In this document: piece after piece, positions 7,671-15,209 of the stretch
Layout: each line of letters opens with the position of its first letter
Position numbering within the stretch: position 1 is the stretch's first letter
Assembly (NCBI GenBank): GCA_033764265.1
Contig: JANRJB010000123.1
Span: forward strand, 1 to 19,495
DNA from: VGEM01 sp033764265
Lineage (GTDB): Bacteria > Pseudomonadota > Alphaproteobacteria > Rhodospirillales > Rhodospirillaceae
DNA length: 19,495 nt
Direction: 5' to 3'
Notes under the pieces: generated by a model
What the model was told of the DNA's origin: nothing
The model's database searches: none
The model's input: only the letters and a program-made list of their open reading frames with translations
Made by a program: the position numbers and the translations under genes

Positions 7671-8372
7671 TCAATCTTCCTCCAACACCTGAAGGCGGTA
7701 ACCCACGCCAGGTTCGGTCAGGACATACTGGGGCCGGCCGGGGTCCTTTTCGATCTTCTGCCGGATCTGTCGGACATAGACGCGCAGGTACTGCACGTCG
7801 ATGTCCTCGCCATTCCCCCACGCCTCTCTCAGCAAGTGTCGGTGTGTCAGAACCTTGCCCGCGTGAATCACGAGTTGCTGCAGGATTTCGTATTCCTTGC
7901 GCGACAGGCGAACCTCGTCGCCGGCTAAGGTGACCAACCTGCGCACCAGATCCACTTCAAGCGCGCCCGTGCGAAAGATCGGGCGTGACCCCAGGGCGGC
8001 AAGCCGGTGCCGCAGCGCCGTACGCACGCGCGCCATCAGTTCGTCCACGCCGAAGGGTTTGGTGACATAGTCGTCGGCACCCATGTCGAGCGCGGTAACC
8101 TTGCTGCGCTCGTCGTCGCGGCTGGTCAATACGACGATGGGCACGGTCGAGCCTTCGCGCACGTCGCGGATCACGGACATTCCGTCGACATCGGGCAGGC
8201 CCAGATCAAGGATGATCAGGTCCGGCTGCGAACTCTGAACGAGCCTCAGGGCCGCGGCGCCCGTCCCGGCCTCGATCACGCGGTAATCCTGCACCTTGAG
8301 CGTATTGCGCAACAGGCGCTGAATCGCCGGATCATCCTCGACAATCAAGACTGCGGGGCTGTTGGCGGTCAT
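7671..8372 (-). CDS. kdpE: KdpE-like response regulator (REC + OmpR-type winged helix)
   Basis: DNA-binding response regulator, 233 aa, full length. The receiver domain (1-120) has the acidic pair Asp13/Asp14, phospho-acceptor Asp56 in LDLGLPDVDG, Thr83 and Lys105 (YVTKPF). The C-terminal OmpR/PhoB-type winged helix (about 135-230) contains LSRKEYEILQQL, LREAWG and YLRVYVRQIRQKIE, ending in LTEPGVGYRL, the combination typical of KdpE. It has a strong AGGGAGG five bases before its ATG and follows the histidine kinase by 15 bp, so the two form a two-component pair and share an operon with the TRAP permease gene. There is no kdpFABC nearby. Its target genes may therefore differ from classical potassium transport; that is inference. 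Confidence 0.94.
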   Translation of the reverse strand: MTANSPAVLIVEDDPAIQRLLRNTLKVQDYRVIEAGTGAAALRLVQSSQPDLIILDLGLPDVDGMSVIRDVREGSTVPIVVLTSRDDERSKVTALDMGADDYVTKPFGVDELMARVRTALRHRLAALGSRPIFRTGALEVDLVRRLVTLAGDEVRLSRKEYEILQQLVIHAGKVLTHRHLLREAWGNGEDIDVQYLRVYVRQIRQKIEKDPGRPQYVLTEPGVGYRLQVLEED

Positions 8373-8387
8373 CGGGCCTCCCTGGTT

Positions 8388-10004
8388 TCACGTCGCCGTA
8401 ACGTGAAGCGATGCCGGCAACGAGATCGAGAATCGGGCGCCGCCGCCATCCCGATTGGCAGCGCGAATGCTTCCGCCCATCGCTTCGACAAACCCCTTGC
8501 AGATGGCCAGGCCCAATCCGGTCCCGGCGCGCTGCCGGTCGGCGTTCCGCGCGCGATAGAAGCGATCAAAAACGCGCGGCAAATCTTCGGGCGGGATGCC
8601 CCGGCCATCATCCTCGACATCGAGAATGACGCTGCCGCCGGCCGAATGAGCGACGATCAGGATTTTGGCGCCATCCGGCGTGTATTTGATCGCGTTCTCG
8701 ATCAGGTTCACCAGGACATGTTCCATGAGCACGAAGTCGATCGAGACCATCGGTAGCTCGTCAGGGATGCCGGTAACGAACTCACGGCCGCTCAGCTGCT
8801 TCTCGGTGCGTTTGATCGCCGCCCCGACCAGGTCGCCGATGTCCGCCGGTTCGATCTTCGGTCTCAGCGCCCCGGCATCCAACCGCGTCATGTCGAGCAC
8901 GTTGCTGATGAAGCGGTTGAGCCGTTCGGCTTCTTCCTCGGCGGTCAGCAGCATTTCATCGCGCGTCCGCAGATCGTAGCGTTCGCCGAAGCGCCGTAAG
9001 CTGCTGACCGTTCCCAGAATCGACGCGAGCGGCGTCTTGAGGTCGTGCGAGATCGAAGTCAACAAGGCCGACCGCAGGCGTTCGGTTTCGGACCACACCT
9101 GGGCCTGCTGCATTTTCGCCGTCAGGTTCAGACGCTCGAGCGTCATCGCCGACTGCGTGCACAAGGTTTCGAGAACTTGAATCTCGTCGCCGCTGAGCGG
9201 GCCGCGTCCGGCTGAGCGCCGCACCGCGACCACGCCCAACACCTGTGTCGCCGACCGCAAGGGAGTCAGCAGCGCCAACGTGCCGGGGGATACCTCCGAT
9301 CCGGGGCCGACCCACGTGCCGTGCGTGAGGCACCATGTCGCCGCGGTCCAGTCGGCCGGCTTGAGCGTCATGCCGTCGGGGCAACTTGCCTTGATCGCCA
9401 GCTCGGCGCCCGCGCCCGCAGGTGTCAGCACTGCGGCCTCGAGTCCGAAAATCTGCCGAATTTGAAGGACCAACTGGGCAAACAGGTCGTCAGCGGTCAC
9501 CGTGCCGGATAGCCGGCTGCTGAAGCCGGACAGTCGCCGCGTCAAACGGGCTTGCAGTTCGGCAACCTCGGTTTTCTCGCGCAAGCGATTCGCCAACGTG
9601 CTCGTGACCGCGGCCGCGATGACGAACACGAACAACGCCCAGATATTGGCAGGATCAGTGACCTTGAAAAATTGAAGGGAATGCCGCGGGTCGGCGAAGC
9701 TGAAGCGCGGCTCGCCAAAAAAGTAGCAGAAGATCGGCACGCTCAGAAACGACGCCCACAGCCCTTGCCAGAATCCGAACCGCATCGCCGAATAGAGCAC
9801 GGCCGGCAAGAACACCAGCAGGACGCTCGGCGCATGGACGATTGCATCAACCACCAGGCCGGCGGCGAAGGCCAGGATCACGGCAAACGTCGCGGCCAGA
9901 TACGACCCGGCGTCCGCGCGCCCGGCCTTCAGCACGGACGCGAACGGGCCGTTCGCCGCCGCCGTATTCAACTGGACTCCGCTGCCATCGGAGATGTCAG
10001 CCAC
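8388..10004 (-). CDS. KdpD-like membrane sensor histidine kinase lacking the KdpD/USP N-terminal region
   Basis: Inner-membrane sensor kinase, 538 aa. Four predicted transmembrane helices at about 33-137 match the DUF4118 membrane domain of KdpD. A GAF-like domain follows (about 165-290), then HisKA with the phospho-acceptor His320 (SISHDLKTPLASI). The ATPase domain carries the N box NLIENAIKY (433-441), G1 DDGRGIP (465-471) and G2 GTGLGLAI (494-501). I chose the GTG at 10004, which has GGGAG six bases upstream; a TTG at 10031 is possible. Classical KdpD is about 900 aa because of a cytoplasmic KdpD plus USP-like region before the membrane domain. That region is absent, and the space upstream belongs to the TRAP permease gene, so this is a naturally short form and not a clipped gene. 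The sensed signal is unknown. Confidence 0.92.
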   Translation of the reverse strand: MADISDGSGVQLNTAAANGPFASVLKAGRADAGSYLAATFAVILAFAAGLVVDAIVHAPSVLLVFLPAVLYSAMRFGFWQGLWASFLSVPIFCYFFGEPRFSFADPRHSLQFFKVTDPANIWALFVFVIAAAVTSTLANRLREKTEVAELQARLTRRLSGFSSRLSGTVTADDLFAQLVLQIRQIFGLEAAVLTPAGAGAELAIKASCPDGMTLKPADWTAATWCLTHGTWVGPGSEVSPGTLALLTPLRSATQVLGVVAVRRSAGRGPLSGDEIQVLETLCTQSAMTLERLNLTAKMQQAQVWSETERLRSALLTSISHDLKTPLASILGTVSSLRRFGERYDLRTRDEMLLTAEEEAERLNRFISNVLDMTRLDAGALRPKIEPADIGDLVGAAIKRTEKQLSGREFVTGIPDELPMVSIDFVLMEHVLVNLIENAIKYTPDGAKILIVAHSAGGSVILDVEDDGRGIPPEDLPRVFDRFYRARNADRQRAGTGLGLAICKGFVEAMGGSIRAANRDGGGARFSISLPASLHVTAT

Positions 10005-10046
10005 GTGAATCTCCCGAGCGATTCCCAACAACCGCCGTCACTGCCG

Positions 10047-11372
10047 TCAATCGATCAAGAACAGGCTGAGCGGCGGATAAAACGCCACCAACCACAGCAC
10101 CAGAAGCATCAGGACGATGAACGGGATGACCCCCCGACAGATGGTCAGGAAGTCCTCCTTGAATGCCGCCATGGCGACGATCAGGTTCAAGCCCATCGGC
10201 GGCGTCAAATAACCGATCTCGAGATTCACTGTCATGATGATGCCAAAGTGAACCACGTCGATGCCGTACTGCTGCGCCATCGGCGGAAGTATCGGCGAAA
10301 GGATCAGGATGGCCGATCCGGCGTCGATGAAACAGCCAACGACGAGCAGAAACAGATTCACGAGAATCAAGAACATGAACTTGGAATCGATGTACTGCGA
10401 CAGCCATTCGACCAGCGTCGTGGGCACCTGCTCGTAGGTCAGGAAAACGTTGAGCGAGAGCGCCAGCGCCAGGACCGGAAACAAGCCCCCCATCAACGTC
10501 GACGTTTCGCCGACGGTGCGCCACAGTAATCGGCCCGTGTCGCCGGTCGCCTTGCGGAACTTTCCGAACTGGCCGCTCAAGATGAACCAGGCGCCGTGGT
10601 CGTGGGCCAGCCACTCGACCAGCACCGCCACCAGCAAAGCGACCGCGGCGGATTCGGTGGGCGTGAAGTACCCTGAATAGATGCCGCCAATCACGATGAA
10701 TTGCGTCAGTAACGACCAGAACGCCTCGCGGAACGTCACCAGCAATTCGCGCGCGCTCCAGCGCCCGCCGCGGTCCTTGTTCCAGTTCACGACCAGCGAA
10801 TATGCGCCGAACGCCGCGATCAGGGCCGCGCCGGGCCCGATCCCGGCGATGAACAGGTCGGCGATCGAGGCCTGAGTCATCACACCATACAGGATCATCG
10901 TGATGCTGGGCGGAATGATGATTCCGAGCGTGCCGCCGGCGCAAAGCAACCCGATGGAGAACTCGCGTTTGTAGCCGGCCTTGATCAGGGCCGGATACAT
11001 GACCGAGCCCACGGCCAGAAGGGTGACGATGGACGAGCCCGCGACCGCGCCGAAGATGCCGCAGGACAGCAGTGCGGCGAGCGCGAGGCCGCCGGGCACC
11101 GGACGCATCAGCGCGCTCAGGAAGTTGACGAGACGGGCGGCGCTGGAGCCTTGCGACATGACGGCGCCGGCCAGGATGTAAAGCGGCACCGACAGGAGGA
11201 CTTCGCGGTTCGACGCGTCCCACATGTCGTAGACGACGTTCTTGATCTCGCCATCGCCCCAGAAGACGTAGGCGGTGAACGTCGCGACGCCGAGCAGGAC
11301 GACGATGTTCTGGCGGAGAATCAAGAGCGTAGCCAGGACGATCGGCAGCGCAAATCCCGCAATGACAGTCAT
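10047..11372 (-). CDS. dctM: TRAP transporter large permease subunit (DctM family)
   Basis: Inner-membrane permease of the tripartite ATP-independent periplasmic transporter family, 441 aa, about normal length for DctM. Around a dozen hydrophobic segments are visible. Family signatures include SCGIFGAVAGSSIVTLLAVG, LGIIIPPSITMILYG, YFTPTESAAVALL, GCFIDAGSAILILSPILPP and LEIGYLTPPMGLNL. Transport by such systems is normally Na+-coupled uptake of a carboxylate or related acid, using a DctP binding protein and a small DctQ subunit. Neither partner is encoded beside it: downstream is the histidine kinase (42-bp gap) and upstream is the divergent TonB operon. No DctQ-like four-helix segment is fused to it. 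The ATG at 11372 has only a weak purine-rich GCGAGA as ribosome binding site. It heads the operon with the KdpD/KdpE-like pair. Confidence 0.93.
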   Translation of the reverse strand: MTVIAGFALPIVLATLLILRQNIVVLLGVATFTAYVFWGDGEIKNVVYDMWDASNREVLLSVPLYILAGAVMSQGSSAARLVNFLSALMRPVPGGLALAALLSCGIFGAVAGSSIVTLLAVGSVMYPALIKAGYKREFSIGLLCAGGTLGIIIPPSITMILYGVMTQASIADLFIAGIGPGAALIAAFGAYSLVVNWNKDRGGRWSARELLVTFREAFWSLLTQFIVIGGIYSGYFTPTESAAVALLVAVLVEWLAHDHGAWFILSGQFGKFRKATGDTGRLLWRTVGETSTLMGGLFPVLALALSLNVFLTYEQVPTTLVEWLSQYIDSKFMFLILVNLFLLVVGCFIDAGSAILILSPILPPMAQQYGIDVVHFGIIMTVNLEIGYLTPPMGLNLIVAMAAFKEDFLTICRGVIPFIVLMLLVLWLVAFYPPLSLFLID

Positions 11373-11420
11373 GATAAATCTCGCATCGTGCGCCCTCGCG
11401 ACGCCGTTGTCCCGGGCCGG

Positions 11421-11449
11421 CGCATAGCATCCGCCCGGGGGCGCACCAA
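11421..11449 (-). promoter_or_regulatory. Candidate sigma70-like promoter for the dctM-kinase-regulator operon
   Basis: On the minus strand TTGGTG (11449-11444) and TATGCG (11426-11421) are separated by exactly 17 bp and lie about 50 bp before the dctM ATG. Both hexamers match the sigma70 consensus at several positions. The G+C-rich context and divergent arrangement make this only a candidate. Confidence 0.3.
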
Positions 11450-11513
11450 TTGCGCGGTAATGACTTGGCCGGTTCCGGGGCGGTTCACAAGCCTGCTGTT
11501 CGATTCACTTATG

Positions 11514-11552
11514 GAAATCCTATGGCTGTCAAAGCCACGCCCCATGGATTTC
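11514..11552. repeat. 39-bp inverted repeat upstream of the TonB operon (candidate operator or hairpin)
   Basis: GAAATCC (11514-11520), a one-base bulge, then ATGG (11522-11525) pair with CCAT (11542-11545) followed directly by GGATTTC (11546-11552). This gives an 11-bp dyad with one bulge and a 16-nt spacer. A smaller GGCT/AGCC pair lies in the spacer. A TTATAG hexamer at 11553-11558 directly after it could be a -10 element for the TonB operon, which would place the dyad over the -35 region, as expected for an operator. If it is transcribed, it would instead be a leader hairpin. Confidence 0.4.
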
Positions 11553-11619
11553 TTATAGTGCCTCAAGCGATAACCCGGCCTCGTTTTCGTCAGCGTCAGC
11601 ATGATCGCGAGGAGCTTGC

Positions 11620-12435
11620 ATGGTCGTCGCCGCCACTTCGAATTCGCCTGTCGGGCGCGTATCGCTCCGCCTCTGCGTGTCAATGCTGGTCACGCTTGGG
11701 GGTTACGGGGCCATGCCAGCGGCTGCGCAATCGAACGAATCGCAGCTCAATCAAGCGGTGGCCGCGCAGTCCGAGGTCGACAAGGCCGGGGCCGCCTCGC
11801 AGCAGCGCATCGACCAGGTCCGCGACAAGATCGACGAATCGGCGCGAACGTTTGCTCAGGCCATCGCCGACGCCGAGAGCCTCGAACGCTACAACAAGCA
11901 GCTCAGCGAGCAGGTCAAGTCGCAGGAAGAGGAACTGGCGTCGATCGAGCGGCAGTTGCGCGAAATCGAGACGACGACGCGCGAGGTGCAGCCGCTGATG
12001 GAACGGATGGTCGAGACGCTCGACAGGTATGTCGCGCTCGATCTGCCGTACTTCCAGGAGGAACGGCGCCGTCGCGTCGATAACCTGAAAGCCAATCTCG
12101 ACCGGGCCGACCTGTCGGTATCGGAAAAGTACCGGGCCATCCTCGAGGCTTATCAGATCGAACTGGAATACGGCCGCACCCTCGGCACCTACGAAGGGAA
12201 GATCACCATCGGCGGCGCCGACCGCTTCGTTCAGTTCGTTCAGTTGGGCAGCGTCGCCCTGATGTACCAAACGCTCGATGGCCAGGAGACCGGTTACTGG
12301 GATGCCCAGAAGGCCGGGTGGGTTGTCGACAACAGCTACGCCGAGAATGTCCGAGAAGCCCTGCGGGTTGCCAAGGGCAACGGCGCCGCCGCGCTTTTGA
12401 CCGTGCCGGTTTCCGCTCCCCAGGAGGTAAAGTGA
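11620..12435 (+). CDS. DUF3450 family periplasmic coiled-coil protein (copy A)
   Basis: First gene of the TonB operon, 271 aa. A signal peptide is visible (LRLCVSMLVTLGGYGAMPAAA, cleavage near residue 36). A long heptad-rich coiled coil follows (about 45-125, rich in Glu, Gln and Arg), then a conserved C-terminal domain with LDLPYFQEER (140-149), EKYRAILEAYQIELEYGRT (169-187) and GYWD (225-228). This is the DUF3450 pattern, a family found at the head of TtpC-containing TonB operons; its precise role is not established. The start has GAGGAG five bases upstream. It ends one base before the TtpC gene starts, so they are tightly coupled. A second, diverged copy lies at 17095-17784 with the same C-terminal motifs. 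Confidence 0.92.
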   Translation: MVVAATSNSPVGRVSLRLCVSMLVTLGGYGAMPAAAQSNESQLNQAVAAQSEVDKAGAASQQRIDQVRDKIDESARTFAQAIADAESLERYNKQLSEQVKSQEEELASIERQLREIETTTREVQPLMERMVETLDRYVALDLPYFQEERRRRVDNLKANLDRADLSVSEKYRAILEAYQIELEYGRTLGTYEGKITIGGADRFVQFVQLGSVALMYQTLDGQETGYWDAQKAGWVVDNSYAENVREALRVAKGNGAAALLTVPVSAPQEVK

Positions 12436-12436
12436 C

Positions 12437-13828
12437 ATGAAGCGTACGATCGTTCTGGCGCTTGCAGCGTCACTGGCGGCGGCGTCCGCGGCCGCCCAAC
12501 AGGCCCCGGCGTCGAAAGCCGATCTGTTGACCCAGATCGAACAGCGCGCGGCCGAAGAAGCCCGCCTGAACGAACAGCGCATCGCCGAATTCAACGCCGC
12601 CCCGGCCGACCGCCAGGGCGCGCTGTTGACCGCCGCCCAGGATCGCGCGAAGGCGCTGCGCGTGATCGAGCAGCAACTGTCCACCGCGTTCTCGGCGAAC
12701 GAGCTGAAGATCGCCACGCTGAACAAGGACCTGCGCGAGAAGGCCGCGGCGTTGGGTTTGGCGGAGGTGTTCGGCTTGGCGCGGCAAACCGCCAACGACG
12801 TCGCCTCGACGCTGCAGCAGTCGTTGATCAGTACGCAGTTTCCGCCGCAAGCCGGCCAACAGGCGCGCGATGAATTCATGCGCGCATTCTCCGCCTCTCG
12901 GTCGACCCCGACCATCGACGACCTGACGCGCGTCTGGGTCGAAATCCAGCGCGAAGTGGTCGCCAGCGGGCAGGTGGCACGGTACCAGACCCGGGTGGTG
13001 CAGCCCAACGGCGATCCGACGACCGCTGATGTCATTCGGATTGGCCCGTTCACGGCCATGGCCAATGGCCAGTTCCTACAGTACGCGCCGGCGTTGCGGG
13101 AACTTCAGGTCCTGCCGCGCCAGTTGCCCGACGAGTTCATGGAGGTGGCCCGCGCATTCACAGCGGCGACCAGCGGCTACCACACCGCAGTGGTCGATCC
13201 CAACCGCGGTGTGCTGCTGGGGCTTTACGTCGAGCGGCCGACGCTGGAGGAGCGCATCGAACTCGGCGAAGAGATCGGCTACATCATCATCATCGTGGGT
13301 CTGGCGGGCACCTTCGCGTTTTTCTATCAACTCGTCGTGCTGGTGATGACGAAGCTCGCGGTCACGCGCCAGCTGAAGAACCTCAACAGCCTCAAGTCTG
13401 ACAATCCGCTCGGCCGCGTGCTACTGGCCTTCAAGGGCGACGCCGGCAAGATCGAGGAATCCGCCGACGTGGCCGAATTGCGGATCACCGAGGCGGTCAT
13501 GCGCGAAGTGCCGCGGCTCAACCGCTTCCAGTCGTTCCTGCGCCTGGTGGTGGCGGCGGGCCCGCTGTTGGGCCTGATCGGCACCGTGGTCGGCATGATC
13601 CTGACCTTCCAGAGCATCACTGAATCGGGTTCGAGCGATCCGCGCCTGATGGCCGCGGGCATCGGCCAGGCGATGATCGCCACCGTGCTCGGCCTCGGCA
13701 TCGCCATTCCGATGCTGTTCGCCGGTGCGCTGCTGAATTCCCTGTCGCGCGGTATTGTTCAGCTGCTCGATGAGCAGAGCGCCGGCATGCTGGCCGAGAG
13801 CATCGAAAGGCGGCGTCATGCTCGATAA
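12437..13828 (+). CDS. ttpC: TtpC-like MotA/TolQ/ExbB family protein with long periplasmic domain (copy A)
   Basis: Inner-membrane protein of 463 aa related to ExbB/TolQ but with a long extra N-terminal part. It has a signal peptide (1-20), a periplasmic coiled-coil and globular region (about 25-275, including VVDPNRGVLLGLYVERPT), a first membrane helix at about 281-304, a cytoplasmic segment, and a MotA/TolQ/ExbB core at about 360-445 (RFQSFLRLVVAAGPLLGLIG, GQAMIATVLGLGIAIP). The layout matches TtpC of Vibrio TonB2 systems, which is required for TonB2-driven uptake there. The Thr residues at ExbB T148- and T181-equivalent sites are present (Thr383, Thr416), but the position of ExbB Glu176 is Gln411. 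The start has AGGAGG nine bases upstream. Its 3' end overlaps the ExbB gene by 11 bp. Confidence 0.93.
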   Translation: MKRTIVLALAASLAAASAAAQQAPASKADLLTQIEQRAAEEARLNEQRIAEFNAAPADRQGALLTAAQDRAKALRVIEQQLSTAFSANELKIATLNKDLREKAAALGLAEVFGLARQTANDVASTLQQSLISTQFPPQAGQQARDEFMRAFSASRSTPTIDDLTRVWVEIQREVVASGQVARYQTRVVQPNGDPTTADVIRIGPFTAMANGQFLQYAPALRELQVLPRQLPDEFMEVARAFTAATSGYHTAVVDPNRGVLLGLYVERPTLEERIELGEEIGYIIIIVGLAGTFAFFYQLVVLVMTKLAVTRQLKNLNSLKSDNPLGRVLLAFKGDAGKIEESADVAELRITEAVMREVPRLNRFQSFLRLVVAAGPLLGLIGTVVGMILTFQSITESGSSDPRLMAAGIGQAMIATVLGLGIAIPMLFAGALLNSLSRGIVQLLDEQSAGMLAESIERRRHAR

Positions 13829-14345
13829 CTTCGTGCTGACCCGTGGCTTGGTCGATCTGGTCCGTGAGGGCGGGCCGTTCGTCATCCTGATCTTCGCGAG
13901 CGGCGTGCTGATGTGGGGGCTGGTGTTCGAGCGGATGTGGTTCTTCACCTCGGTGCTGCCGAAGCAGGTCACGGCGCTCCAGGATCAGTGGAACGCGCGG
14001 GGCGACCGCAGTTCCTGGTGCGCGCGGCAGATTCGCGCGGCGATGGTCTCGCGATTGAATGCTGCCATGACCAGCGGCTTCCCCGTGCTGCAGGTGCTGG
14101 TGCCATTGTCGCCGCTGCTGGGGCTGGTCGGCACGGTCGTCGGCATGCTGGAGGTTTTCGACTCGATGGCGATCCGCGGCAGCGCGGATGCGCGCAGTAT
14201 GGCCAGTGGCGTATCCGAGGCGATGATCTGCACCATGACCGGGTTGGCGGTCAGCATCACCGGGCTTTATCCCGTCCATTACTTCCGCACGCGGGCGCAG
14301 CGCGAAACCGAGCTGATCGCCGACCGGCTGAGCTACGCCAAATGA
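13818..14345 (+). CDS. exbB: ExbB proton channel subunit (short form)
   Basis: Inner-membrane proton channel subunit, 175 aa, the short form typical of TonB2-type operons. Three helices are visible: about 20-38, 90-115 and 130-152. The core carries PLLGLVGTVVGM with Thr106, and SEAMICTMTGLAV with Glu134 and Thr139, matching the functional Thr148, Glu176 and Thr181 of E. coli ExbB. It would form the pentamer that surrounds an ExbD pair and converts proton flow into work on TonB. The ATG at 13818 is chosen because it overlaps the upstream ttpC end by 11 bp and has AAAGG upstream; an earlier in-frame start at 13755 would add 21 residues unlike ExbB. It overlaps the next gene through ATGA. Confidence 0.94.
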   Translation: MLDNFVLTRGLVDLVREGGPFVILIFASGVLMWGLVFERMWFFTSVLPKQVTALQDQWNARGDRSSWCARQIRAAMVSRLNAAMTSGFPVLQVLVPLSPLLGLVGTVVGMLEVFDSMAIRGSADARSMASGVSEAMICTMTGLAVSITGLYPVHYFRTRAQRETELIADRLSYAK

Positions 14346-14758
14346 GACTCCGTCGACGCGACAACGACGATCATCTCGAATCGGCCCATGGCATCGACCT
14401 GGCGCCGATGCTGGACTTCGTCATCAACCTGCTCATTTTTTTCATCATCACCGCGGTGTTCGTCAAGGAAGCCGGCTTGATCGTGAACCGGCCCACGAGT
14501 TTCGAGACCCCGCCCGATAACGAGGACATCAAGAGCATCCAAATCCAGATTCTCGCCAACGACGAAATCTGGATCGACGGCCGGGCGGTTGACGCACGTG
14601 CGGTGCGCGCCAACGTCGAGCGCCAGAAGGCGGTGAGCCCCGAAAGCGGCGTCCTGATTATCGCCGACGAGAATTCGGCCACCGAAACGATGGTCAAGGT
14701 GGTCGACCAGGTTCACCTGGGCGGCATCTACAATGTCACCTTCAGCACGCAGAACTGA
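14342..14758 (+). CDS. exbD: ExbD/TolR biopolymer transport subunit (ExbD-1)
   Basis: Single-pass inner-membrane subunit, 138 aa. A basic and acidic N-terminus (RLRRRDNDD) precedes the signature HGIDLAPMLDFVINLLIFFI, in which Asp25 aligns with the essential membrane Asp25 of E. coli ExbD. One transmembrane helix (about 22-42) is followed by a periplasmic domain with the ExbD/TolR fold pattern (IWIDGRAV, VLIIADENS). The ATG overlaps the ExbB stop codon (ATGA), giving translational coupling. It differs from ExbD-2 mainly in the periplasmic domain and in its N-terminus, while the helix is nearly the same. Confidence 0.95.
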   Translation: MRLRRRDNDDHLESAHGIDLAPMLDFVINLLIFFIITAVFVKEAGLIVNRPTSFETPPDNEDIKSIQIQILANDEIWIDGRAVDARAVRANVERQKAVSPESGVLIIADENSATETMVKVVDQVHLGGIYNVTFSTQN

Positions 14759-14779
14759 GGCGGGGACAGGGGGCATTTC

Positions 14780-15193
14780 ATGCAGGCGCGCCGTCATTCA
14801 GCTGATTCCGAGGATCATGGGATCGATCTGGCGCCCATGCTCGACTTCACCATCAATCTGCTGATTTTTTTCATCATCACGACGTCGTTCATCAAGGAAA
14901 CCGGCATTACCGTCACGAAGCCGGAAGCGGTCACCGCCGAACATCGCGATTCGGGCAATTTGCTGATCTCGGTGCGTGAGAACGGCGACATCTGGATGGA
15001 TCGCCGCAAGGTGGAACTGCGCGATGTGCGCGTGCTGCTCGAGCGTCTTCACATCGAGCGGCCCGACGACACGGTTGTCATTATCGCCGACCAGAAGGCC
15101 CGCGCCGGCGTGGTCGCCAAGGTCATGGACGAGGTACGTCAATCCGGCATCCGCGAGGTCTCGATCGCCGCCGACAACGGCAGTCGCGGTTAG
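14780..15193 (+). CDS. exbD: ExbD/TolR biopolymer transport subunit (ExbD-2)
   Basis: Second ExbD paralogue, 137 aa, 21 bp after ExbD-1, with AGGGGG seven bases before the ATG. It shares the signature HGIDLAPMLDFTINLLIFFI with membrane Asp22, then KETGITVTKP and a periplasmic ExbD domain (IWMDRRKVEL, VVIIADQKARAG). The two copies keep the channel-facing helix almost unchanged but differ in the periplasmic part, so a heterodimer of the two in the ExbB pore is possible; homodimers with separate partners cannot be excluded. Confidence 0.95.
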   Translation: MQARRHSADSEDHGIDLAPMLDFTINLLIFFIITTSFIKETGITVTKPEAVTAEHRDSGNLLISVRENGDIWMDRRKVELRDVRVLLERLHIERPDDTVVIIADQKARAGVVAKVMDEVRQSGIREVSIAADNGSRG

Positions 15194-15209
15194 GCGGGGG
15201 GCGGTCGAG

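Noticed and set aside
9552..10529. Plus-strand open frame of 325 codons across the kinase and TRAP permease genes
   Set aside because: It is extremely rich in Arg, Gln, Asp and His with no recognisable fold; the minus-strand genes there are secure.
9997..11430. Minus-strand open frame of 477 codons in a second frame over dctM
   Set aside because: It is Arg/His-rich shadow coding; the dctM frame carries all the TRAP signatures and membrane helices.
11680..13065. Minus-strand open frame of 461 codons antisense to DUF3450-A and TtpC-A
   Set aside because: No domain or ribosome binding site; it is explained by codon bias of the plus-strand genes.
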